A stretch of 64,000 nucleotides of DNA from Pseudomonas entomophila (GTDB lineage Bacteria > Pseudomonadota > Gammaproteobacteria > Pseudomonadales > Pseudomonadaceae). The stretch is from positions 124,001-188,000 of the forward strand of contig NZ_JARGCS010000019.1 of the NCBI RefSeq assembly GCF_029193575.1. Reading direction: 5' to 3'. The position numbers and the translations under genes are program-made. Shown here piece by piece: positions 1-6,462 of this stretch. Position 1 is the first letter of the stretch. Every line of letters starts with the position of its first letter. The notes under the pieces are model-generated. The model was not told where the DNA came from. It worked only from the letters and a program-made list of their open reading frames with translations, and searched no databases.

Positions 1-73
1 GGGCCAGGGCGTGCTGCATGACGAAGGGCGCATAAACACCGAGGTCGGTGGCATACAGCATGGAACGGATCAT
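1..73 (-). CDS. Universal stress protein (UspA family), 5' end only
   Basis: The minus strand opens with ATG at 73 and runs off the left edge, giving about 24 residues beginning MIRSMLYATDLG. This resembles the N-terminus of Pseudomonas UspA-type proteins, where a short beta strand ends in an ATD motif that starts the nucleotide-binding fold. The rest of the protein is outside the window, so ATP-binding residues cannot be checked. The family acts in the cytoplasm in stress survival. The call rests on a short N-terminal match only. Confidence 0.55.
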   Translation of the reverse strand, partial: MIRSMLYATDLGVYAPFVMQHALA

Positions 74-168
74 TCGACCTCCTCGACTGCCGCAGCGGCA
101 GAGCAAGCTTCAGCTTAGCAGCGTCATGCCGGGGCGCCTGGCCATCCGGCGCAGGCCGTGCGGGCAGC

Positions 169-1115
169 TCAGGCCTGCTGATTGCGTCGATCGATGAAGG
201 CCAGGGCCTGATGCAGCGCCTCCATGCGCGGCAGGCTGCAACCGGCTTCACGGGCACGCGCCAGCGGCTCGCCATAGATGGCCTGCAACTCCAACGGGCG
301 CTGCTGGGCATGGTCGTGGTACATGCTCGGCCAATAGTCGGGCATCTGCTCGGTGACACGGAACAGGTGCTCGGCGTAGCCGTCGGGCAATGGATGCCCG
401 CAGGCGCGAGCGCCCTGCGCCACTTCGGCCATCAGAGCGCGGATCAACTCGCGGCTGGCCGGGTCGGTCATCAAGGGCGTGGTGCTGGCCTGCAGCAGCA
501 CCGACAGGCCGTTGTAAGGCACGTTCCACACCAGCTTCTGCCAACGCGCCTGAGCGAGGTTTTCCATGGCCTGCGAGTCCACGCCCGCCATACGGAACAA
601 CTCAGCCCCCTGTGCCAACACTGCGGCGCCACCATCCTGCGCCAGGCCGCTGTGGTACCCCAGATTGACCGCGCCGAGCGCCTGGTGGCGGATCACACCG
701 GGTTCCTGGCGATTGACGCAGATGAAGCACAAGCCGCCAAGCAAGTGCAGGTCAGCGGGCAAGGCTGGACGCAACTGCTCTTCCACACCAAGCCATTCTG
801 CAGCAGCACCACCTTTGCGCCCGGCGCCGCGGCCTGGACGATCAGCGGCGCGAGCTCATCATTGCTGGTGGCCTTGGCGCCCACCAACAGCCAGTCGCAC
901 GGCGGCATGTCGCAGGCACTGGCGTACGCCTGCACCCTCATATGCAATTGCCCGTGGACGGCGCTGTCCACCGCCAGGCCACGCGCTTGCACGGCGGCGA
1001 ATTCGCTACGCAGCAGGAAATGCACGTCGAAACCGGCGCGGGCCAGCATCAGGCCATAGAAGCCACCGATAGCCCCGCTGCCAATGATGCCGATGCGGGT
1101 GTTGCGAGGGTCCAT
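169..1115 (-). pseudogene. 2-dehydropantoate 2-reductase-like gene, split by a -1 frameshift
   Basis: Two overlapping minus-strand frames together form one ketopantoate-reductase-like protein of about 315 residues. The first, from ATG at 1115 with AGGAG upstream, carries the N-terminal Rossmann motif GIIGSGAIGGFYG and reaches VVLLQNGL. The second frame takes up at once with VEEQLRPALP and runs to the stop at 169. The family motif LLQNGLGVEE would be restored by one extra base in the run at about 783-794. The family reduces 2-dehydropantoate to pantoate with NADPH in pantothenate and CoA synthesis. Many pseudomonads carry several paralogues, so this copy need not be the essential panE. It is either a genuinely broken gene or a one-base assembly error next to a short homopolymer. 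Confidence 0.8.
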
Positions 1116-1185
1116 GCCATGCTCCTGTCGAATGTGAATGTGTCCGCCCGCCAACAGCCAGCCGCGGCGCCTCTAGGAACGGCTT

Positions 1186-1201
1186 GGCCCGCGATAGGGC
1201 C
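1186..1201. repeat. Short REP-like hairpin
   Basis: The sequence GGCCCGCGATAGGGCC can fold into a 5-bp GC stem with a 6-base loop. It lies in the 305-bp gap between the reductase pseudogene and the DAHP synthase gene. The same GGCCC...ATAGGGCC theme recurs near 15,752-15,784, which suggests a dispersed intergenic repeat. The rest of the gap shows nothing clear and must contain the promoters of the two divergent genes. Confidence 0.3.
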
Positions 1202-1420
1202 GCCACTGGCGCAACAAAACTCAAGACCGCCCACATGCTAGCGCCAAGCCGGCGACCCGCCCAGCACCGAAAACGGCAAAAACCCCACCCAGACAGGGGC
1301 CAGCCCATTGTCGCGCCCCCTGTAACGCGCTAAGGTTCGGCTCCCCGCTGCGAACAATCTGCTGCTGGGCCGCACGGGGATTTGCTGGCGGCCGGCACCC
1401 GTGACCTGACGAGTAACACG

Positions 1421-2497
1421 ATGGCTGATTTACCGATCGATGACCTCAACGTTGCCTCCAACGAGACCCTGATCACCCCCGATCAGCTCAAGAAGGAAAT
1501 CCCCCTCAGCGCCAAGGCCCTGCAGACCGTGACTGCCGGCCGCGAAGTGGTGCGCAACATCCTCGACGGCAAGGACCATCGCCTGTTCGTCGTGGTCGGC
1601 CCCTGCTCCATCCACGACATCAAGGCCGCCCACGAATATGCCGAGCGCCTCAAGCTGCTGGCTGAAGAAGTTTCCGACACCCTGTACCTGGTAATGCGCG
1701 TGTACTTCGAGAAGCCACGCACCACCGTGGGCTGGAAAGGCCTGATCAACGACCCGTACCTGGACGACTCGTTCAAGATCCAGGACGGTCTGCACATCGG
1801 CCGCCAACTGCTGCTGGACCTCGCCGAGATGGGCCTGCCCACCGCCACCGAAGCCCTTGACCCGATCTCCCCGCAGTACCTGCAGGACCTGATCAGCTGG
1901 TCGGCGATCGGCGCGCGCACCACCGAATCCCAGACCCACCGGGAAATGGCCTCGGGCCTGTCCTCGGCGGTCGGCTTCAAGAACGGCACCGATGGCGGCC
2001 TGACCGTGGCGATCAACGCCCTGCAATCGGTCTCCAAGCCACACCGCTTCCTGGGCATCAACCAGGAAGGTGGCGTGTCCATCGTCACCACCAAGGGCAA
2101 CGCCTACGGCCACGTGGTACTGCGCGGTGGCAATGGCAAGCCGAACTACGACTCGGTCAGCGTTGCCCTGTGCGAGCAGGACCTGGCGAAGGCGAAGATC
2201 AAGGCCAACATCATGGTCGACTGCAGCCACGCCAACTCCAACAAGGACCCGGCCCTGCAGCCGCTGGTGATGGAAAACGTCGCCAACCAGATCCTCGAAG
2301 GCAACCAGTCGATCATCGGCCTGATGGTCGAGAGCCACCTGAACTGGGGCTGCCAGGCGATTCCGAAGAACCTCGACGAGCTGCAGTACGGTGTCTCCGT
2401 CACCGACGCGTGCATCGACTGGGCCGCCACCGAGAAGACCCTGCGCAGCATGCGTGCCAAGCTCAAGGATGTCCTGCCTCAGCGTCAGCGCGGCTGA
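1421..2497 (+). CDS. aroF: 3-deoxy-7-phosphoheptulonate (DAHP) synthase, class I
   Basis: This 358-residue protein catalyses condensation of phosphoenolpyruvate with erythrose 4-phosphate, the first step of the shikimate pathway. Its length fits E. coli AroF/AroG/AroH (about 350). Family signatures are visible: the metal-site motif VVVGPCSIHD near residue 65, FEKPRTTVGWKG, the RGGNGKPNY segment and DCSHANS toward the C-terminus. The ATG at 1421 is chosen because the family N-terminus (MADLPIDDLN) begins there; an upstream TTG in frame at 1382 is less likely. The ribosome site is weak (GACGAG). Which aromatic amino acid inhibits this isoform cannot be read from sequence by eye. A strong terminator follows. 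Confidence 0.93.
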   Translation: MADLPIDDLNVASNETLITPDQLKKEIPLSAKALQTVTAGREVVRNILDGKDHRLFVVVGPCSIHDIKAAHEYAERLKLLAEEVSDTLYLVMRVYFEKPRTTVGWKGLINDPYLDDSFKIQDGLHIGRQLLLDLAEMGLPTATEALDPISPQYLQDLISWSAIGARTTESQTHREMASGLSSAVGFKNGTDGGLTVAINALQSVSKPHRFLGINQEGGVSIVTTKGNAYGHVVLRGGNGKPNYDSVSVALCEQDLAKAKIKANIMVDCSHANSNKDPALQPLVMENVANQILEGNQSIIGLMVESHLNWGCQAIPKNLDELQYGVSVTDACIDWAATEKTLRSMRAKLKDVLPQRQRG

Positions 2498-2532
2498 GGG
2501 CCTGGGGCTGCATAGCAGCCCAATACGTACAA

Positions 2533-2573
2533 ACAAACGAAAACGCCGGGCATTGCCCGGCGTTTTCGTTTGT
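2533..2573. terminator. Bidirectional intrinsic terminator after aroF
   Basis: A nearly perfect inverted repeat with the core CGCCGGGCATTGCCCGGCG is flanked by AAAC / GTTT arms, giving A-rich and T-rich tails on both sides. It ends aroF (plus) and the convergent acetyltransferase gene (minus), whose stop is about 10 bp away. Confidence 0.9.
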
Positions 2574-2581
2574 GTAGGTCA

Positions 2582-2863
2582 TCAGGCCTTGGTCGAGTGG
2601 CGCTGATGGCGCTCCATGTAGCGCTCGACGTAGGAGCACGACGGAATCACGGTGTAGCCCATCTGCTCGGCGTATTCCAGGGCCTTTTCGGTCAACGCGG
2701 CGGCGATGCCCCGGCCGCGCAGGGCGTTAGGCACGAACGTGCGGTAGATGTCCAGCGTCTGCTTGCCCAGGTCCATGTACGTCAGGTAGGCACGGTGACC
2801 GTCCACGCTGGTCTCGAACTGATGACCGGCCTGGTCATGGTGGATGGTCAGCGCTTCGCTCAT
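2582..2863 (-). CDS. Small GNAT-like N-acetyltransferase (YjdJ type)
   Basis: This 93-residue protein has the compact fold of short Gcn5-like acetyltransferases. The acetyl-CoA pyrophosphate-binding loop RGRGIAAALT lies near residue 50, followed by a helix and a PSCSYVERYMERH segment typical of the YjdJ/GTLF3 short-GNAT group. The start at 2863 is preceded by AGGAG; an alternative start 15 bp upstream has poorer support. The substrate is unknown. It is transcribed alone, convergent with aroF and sharing its terminator. Confidence 0.75.
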   Translation of the reverse strand: MSEALTIHHDQAGHQFETSVDGHRAYLTYMDLGKQTLDIYRTFVPNALRGRGIAAALTEKALEYAEQMGYTVIPSCSYVERYMERHQRHSTKA

Positions 2864-3369
2864 CACTACTCCTCGCAAGTCTGGTCGGCAGACCTTTACC
2901 TTAACCGATGGGTTTATCCGGCGGAGGAACCTCTACGCCACGTCATTGCCCCTTGGACAGCGCCGCGCAGGCAATCGTTCGGCGCGCGGGACACCCCAAA
3001 TAGTAGGCGTGCCGGGCGGGATTGCTCAAGGTGCCAGCGGGTAAAAAATCCAGGGGAACGGGGGTAGCCGTCGCGGCCCACGGACTCTAAACAGCATGCC
3101 GGATGTACTAGCTTTAAGACGCAGAAGGACCGTCGAAGTCACCTTTAGTTCAACAAAAAGTTTCTGTGCTACAACCGCTTGCGTCACCTGTGGAGGATTT
3201 TCACCATTTCCCTACAAAGCTTGTCGCCCTAACCCCCTGACAACATTTTTTTTGCAGTTCTTGCGCTCTGTCAGTTTACTTACTACAAGTAATGGGTACT
3301 ATGTACGCCGGCCAGTTTCTCTTTTCCGAGAGATGGCTATTTAATAGAAAGTCCTTGAAGGGGAACACG
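2864..3369. promoter_or_regulatory. Intergenic region with probable oprI promoter
   Basis: About 500 bp separate the acetyltransferase gene from oprI, and the half next to oprI is visibly more AT-rich than its surroundings. No convincing ORF is seen. A candidate sigma-70 promoter for oprI is TTGCGC at 3261-3266, a 17-bp spacer and TACAAG at 3284-3289. A TATTTAAT-like stretch near 3339 is an alternative -10. The oprI ribosome site is GAAGGGG about 8 bases before the ATG. Highly expressed lipoprotein genes often have such AT-rich leaders. The exact start site is inference. Confidence 0.4.
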
Positions 3370-3621
3370 ATGAACAACGTTCTGAAATTCTCTGCTCTGG
3401 CTCTGGCCGCAGTTCTGGCTACCGGTTGCAGCAGCGTATCCAAAGAAACCGAAGCCCGTCTGACTGCGACCGAAGACGCAGCAGCTCGCGCTCAAGCCCG
3501 TGCCGACGAAGCCTACCGTAAGGCTGACGACGCTCTGGCAGCCGCTCAGAAGGCTCAGCAGACCGCTGACGAAGCCAACGAGCGCGCTCTGCGTATGCTG
3601 GACAAAGCCAGCCGCAAATAA
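3370..3621 (+). CDS. oprI: Major outer membrane lipoprotein OprI (Lpp-like)
   Basis: The 83-residue product is an outer-membrane lipoprotein equivalent to E. coli Lpp. A lipoprotein signal with lipobox LATGCSS (Cys about residue 20) is followed by a long alpha-helical, alanine-rich heptad region ([20 protein letters not shown]) that forms a trimeric coiled coil, and a C-terminal KASRK, whose lysine can be linked to peptidoglycan. Size and sequence match Pseudomonas OprI closely. Codon choice is very uniform, as expected for one of the most abundant proteins. An upstream ATG at 3292 is in frame but would destroy the signal peptide. Confidence 0.97.
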   Translation: MNNVLKFSALALAAVLATGCSSVSKETEARLTATEDAAARAQARADEAYRKADDALAAAQKAQQTADEANERALRMLDKASRK

Positions 3622-3642
3622 TAACCCTCACCGGTTGTTATG

Positions 3643-3673
3643 AAGCCGACCCACTTGTGGGTCGGCTTTTTTA
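3643..3673 (+). terminator. Intrinsic terminator of oprI
   Basis: A 12-bp GC-rich stem (AAGCCGACCCAC / GTGGGTCGGCTT) is followed by a T-rich tail (TTTTTTATT). It begins 22 bp after the oprI stop. Confidence 0.92.
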
Positions 3674-3705
3674 TTGCCTGGCAAACGCACTTGACGGAAA
3701 AACAA

Positions 3706-3730
3706 AAAGGCCTGCACTAAGCAGGCCTTT
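3706..3730 (-). terminator. Intrinsic terminator of the L,D-transpeptidase gene
   Basis: A 10-bp stem AAAGGCCTGC / GCAGGCCTTT with loop ACTAA is flanked on its left by an A-rich run that becomes a T tail on the minus strand. It lies 14 bp past the stop of the minus-strand gene ending at 3745. Confidence 0.85.
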
Positions 3731-3744
3731 CGCGCGCGATGCGT

Positions 3745-4716
3745 TTACTGCAGTTCTGGCGGAATGCTCGACACCATCGGTGCGGCGCCGTCGCTCGGTA
3801 CGGCGATCTCCACCGGGATGCCATCTTCGGCAGCGACCACGTCACGCACCATGTCCCAGTTCATGCGCAGGTTGTTGGCCAGGTCTTCACGCTTGAGTAA
3901 CGCATTGATAACTGCGGTGTGTTTGTCTACCACCGACGGATCGCCATGATCGTCCAGCGGAGTGTGGGCCTCGAGATAGACCTTGCCACCGCTCAGGCCA
4001 AACTTGTACGGCTCGTTGATGATGCGCACCGGGGTACCCACCGGGACCATCTTCGACAATTCCAGCACGTTGTTGTTGAGCATGCGGAAGCAGCCGTGGC
4101 TGGTGCGCATGCCAATGCCGAACTTCTTGTTCGAGCCGTGGATCAGGTAGCCCGGCACGCCGAGGGTGAACTTGAAAGGCCCCAGTGGGTTGTCTGGGCC
4201 AGCAGGCACAACGGCCGGCAGGATGTCGCCATCGGCAGCGTGCTCGGCACGGATCGAGGCCGGGGGCGTCCAGGTCGGGTTCGGCGTCTTGGCGGTGATC
4301 TTGGTGTTGGCGATTGGCGAACCCCAGCCCTCACGACCGATACCCAGCGGGAAGGTGTGCACCACGTTCTCCCCTTTCGGGTAGTAGTAGAGGCGGTACT
4401 CGGCAAGGTTGATGACGATGCCTTCCCGCGGCCCTGGCGGCAGCACGTAGCGGGTGGGCAGGATGATCTCGGTGCCAGCACCCGGCAACCAGGGATCGAC
4501 ACCCGGGTTGGCGGCGATCATTTCCAGGTAGCCGAGGTCGTTGGCGGTGCCGATGTCGGCGAAAGTGTCCTCGTACTTGGCCTTGATCACCCGGACCTGG
4601 CCGACGACGTCTTCACCGGGAGACGGCAATGGCAGTTCCAGCGCGACAGCGGGGCCGGTCATTAGCAGAGCGGCCAGGGACAGGCAACGGGTGACGGCGG
4701 GAAAGCGCGGCAACAT
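3745..4716 (-). CDS. Periplasmic L,D-transpeptidase (YkuD domain)
   Basis: A 323-residue exported enzyme. Residues 1-26 form a Sec signal peptide ending around AVA. A short LysM-like region (about 40-90, DTFADIGTANDLGYLEMIAANPG) precedes the YkuD catalytic domain (about 98-235). The catalytic motif is present: His193 in YLIHGSN, and His207/Cys209 in SHGCFRM. Such enzymes form 3-3 peptidoglycan cross-links or attach lipoproteins to peptidoglycan (ErfK/YbiS/YcfS group). The gene faces oprI, an Lpp-type substrate, across terminators; a link between the two is attractive but is inference. The ATG at 4716 starts the signal peptide; the upstream in-frame ATG would spoil it. Confidence 0.9.
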   Translation of the reverse strand: MLPRFPAVTRCLSLAALLMTGPAVALELPLPSPGEDVVGQVRVIKAKYEDTFADIGTANDLGYLEMIAANPGVDPWLPGAGTEIILPTRYVLPPGPREGIVINLAEYRLYYYPKGENVVHTFPLGIGREGWGSPIANTKITAKTPNPTWTPPASIRAEHAADGDILPAVVPAGPDNPLGPFKFTLGVPGYLIHGSNKKFGIGMRTSHGCFRMLNNNVLELSKMVPVGTPVRIINEPYKFGLSGGKVYLEAHTPLDDHGDPSVVDKHTAVINALLKREDLANNLRMNWDMVRDVVAAEDGIPVEIAVPSDGAAPMVSSIPPELQ

Positions 4717-4824
4717 CCGGTAAATCCTTCGAAAGGTGGTCAAGATTGACGATTGTACACCCGCCCGCACGCCTGCGGGAGGCATCGCGAGGGCCTGTAA
4801 ACGTTTCAGATGATGAAAGGTTCG

Positions 4825-5106
4825 TCAGAGTTCCGGCCAGACCGGCCGCGTACCGCGCCGCTGGGCTTCGAGGATGGCCTTGCACAAGGTGCACAGGCGG
4901 CCGTCGCGATATACCGAGCGCTGCACCACCGACCAACGCGGCTGCGCCGGCAACAGGCCGCCGCACAGCGTACGGTCGACCGGCGCACCCAACTCGAGCT
5001 GGCGGGTAACCAGATGGACACGGACTTCCTGGCAGGCGAACAGATCGAGCTGCTCATCGGGCTCGATCAGTTGGTAGGCATACAGGGACCAGGCGGGACG
5101 CGGCAT
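4825..5106 (-). CDS. Conserved hypothetical protein with two Cys pairs
   Basis: A 93-residue protein I recognise only as a Pseudomonas conserved hypothetical type. It starts MPRPAWSLYAYQL at ATG 5106 with GGAG seven bases upstream; an upstream in-frame TTG is less likely. Cysteines occur at LFACQE, at TLCGG and as a CTLC pair near residue 77, so metal binding is possible but the spacing matches no zinc-ribbon family I can name. No signal peptide or membrane segment is seen. It sits between the L,D-transpeptidase and tesA genes on the same strand. Confidence 0.6.
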   Translation of the reverse strand: MPRPAWSLYAYQLIEPDEQLDLFACQEVRVHLVTRQLELGAPVDRTLCGGLLPAQPRWSVVQRSVYRDGRLCTLCKAILEAQRRGTRPVWPEL

Positions 5107-5162
5107 CGGGGGCTCCAATCGGGGGGCGCAACATTAGCCGAAAGACGGCCCCGATAAAAGCG

Positions 5163-5768
5163 TCAGAGCAAGGGTTTTATCGTCGGCCAGGCATTTTCCA
5201 GCAAGCGTTGCTGGGCGCCTTGCGCCGGGTGGATGCCATCGGCCTGCATGAGCTCCGGCACCCCGCCGACCCCCTCCAGGAAGAAGGGCACCAGCGCCAC
5301 CTGTTTCTGCGTCGCCAGTTGCTCATAGACCTGGGCGAACGCGGTGGTGTAGCGCGCCCCATAGTTGGGTGGCAGGCGCATGCCCAGCAACACCACCTTG
5401 GCACCCGCCTCGCGGGCCTTGTCGATCATCGAGGCAAGATTTTGTTGCAATTGTTGTGGGGGCTGCCCACGCAGGCCATCGTTCCCCCCCAGCTCAAGCA
5501 CCACGACCTCCGGCTTGTGCTCTGCAAGCAGCGCCGGCAGCCGTGCCTGGCCCCCCGCGCTGGTGTCACCGCTGATCGAGGCGTTGACCACGCGGTCATC
5601 GAAACCCTCGTCCTTCAGCCGCTGTTGCAACAGGGAAACCCACCCCTGGCGGGTATCCAGGCCAAAACCGGCGCTGATACTATCGCCGACGACCAGCAAC
5701 GTTCCCGCCGCCGCGCTCTGGGCCAGGCAACACAGGGCCAGACCGGCACTCAACCACCACACTCGCAT
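5163..5768 (-). CDS. tesA: Periplasmic SGNH esterase / thioesterase I
   Basis: A 201-residue secreted multifunctional esterase (arylesterase, acyl-CoA thioesterase, lysophospholipase L1). After a signal peptide (about residues 1-21, cleavage after SAAA) the SGNH blocks appear in order: GDSISAGFG (nucleophile Ser), the Gly block SISGDTSAGG, GGNDGLRG (Asn) and DGIHPAQGAQQ (Asp/His). Length fits E. coli TesA (208 with signal). Start 5768 has GGAGAA just upstream. The neighbouring divergent gene is ybbA, starting only 10 bp away, as in E. coli where tesA and ybbA-ybbP are also divergent. The control regions of the two genes must therefore overlap each other's coding sequence. Confidence 0.93.
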   Translation of the reverse strand: MRVWWLSAGLALCCLAQSAAAGTLLVVGDSISAGFGLDTRQGWVSLLQQRLKDEGFDDRVVNASISGDTSAGGQARLPALLAEHKPEVVVLELGGNDGLRGQPPQQLQQNLASMIDKAREAGAKVVLLGMRLPPNYGARYTTAFAQVYEQLATQKQVALVPFFLEGVGGVPELMQADGIHPAQGAQQRLLENAWPTIKPLL

Positions 5769-5778
5769 CGGATTCTCC

Positions 5779-6462
5779 ATGAGCCCCAGCATTCTCGTTG
5801 CGCAGAACCTTAGCAAAGTGGTTCCCAGCGCGGAAGGCGACCTGACCATCCTTCACGCGCTGTCCCTGGCTCTCGACCAGGGCGACAGCCTGGCCATCGT
5901 CGGCGCCTCCGGCTCCGGCAAGTCGACCCTCCTCGGCCTGCTCGCCGGCCTCGACCGCCCCAGCGCGGGCAACGTCATCCTTGCCGGCCAGGACCTCGGC
6001 CCGCTGGATGAAGACCAGCGCGCCCGGGTGCGCGCCGAGCACGTCGGTTTCGTGTTCCAGTCGTTCCAATTGCTCGACAGCCTCAACGCCCTGGAAAACG
6101 TCATGCTGCCGCTGGAGCTGGACGGCCGCGGCGATGCCCGCGAACAGGCGCGCAACCTGCTCGAGCGGGTAGGCCTGGGCAAGCGCCTGACCCACACCCC
6201 GCGCCAGCTCTCCGGCGGTGAGCAGCAGCGGGTGGCGATTGCCCGAGCCTTCGCCGCGCATCCAGCGGTGCTGTTCGCCGACGAACCCACCGGCAACCTC
6301 GACAGCCACACCGGCGAGCGCATCAGCGACCTGCTGTTCGAACTGAACAAGGAACGCGGCACCACCCTGGTGCTGGTGACCCATGACGAGCGCCTGGCCA
6401 AGCGCTGCCGCCGCCTGATCCGCCTGGACGCTGGCCGCCTGGTGGCCCCCCTGGAGCCGTGA
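5779..6462 (+). CDS. ybbA: ABC transporter ATP-binding protein YbbA
   Basis: A 227-residue ATPase of the LolD/MacB class. Walker A GASGSGKST (about residue 45), Q-loop FVFQSFQLLDSLNALENVMLP, signature LSGGEQQRVAIARA and Walker B VLFADEPTGNLD are all intact. The gene overlaps ybbP (TGATG at 6460-6464), implying translational coupling and a complex. In E. coli the YbbAP complex works with TesA in membrane hydrophobic-molecule export or lysophospholipid handling; the conserved neighbourhood supports that here, but the substrate is unproven. Confidence 0.92.
   Translation: MSPSILVAQNLSKVVPSAEGDLTILHALSLALDQGDSLAIVGASGSGKSTLLGLLAGLDRPSAGNVILAGQDLGPLDEDQRARVRAEHVGFVFQSFQLLDSLNALENVMLPLELDGRGDAREQARNLLERVGLGKRLTHTPRQLSGGEQQRVAIARAFAAHPAVLFADEPTGNLDSHTGERISDLLFELNKERGTTLVLVTHDERLAKRCRRLIRLDAGRLVAPLEP

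Noticed and set aside
1430..2536. A 368-codon minus-strand frame opposite aroF
   Set aside because: Antisense of a highly conserved enzyme, with low-complexity Val/Asp/Gly composition.
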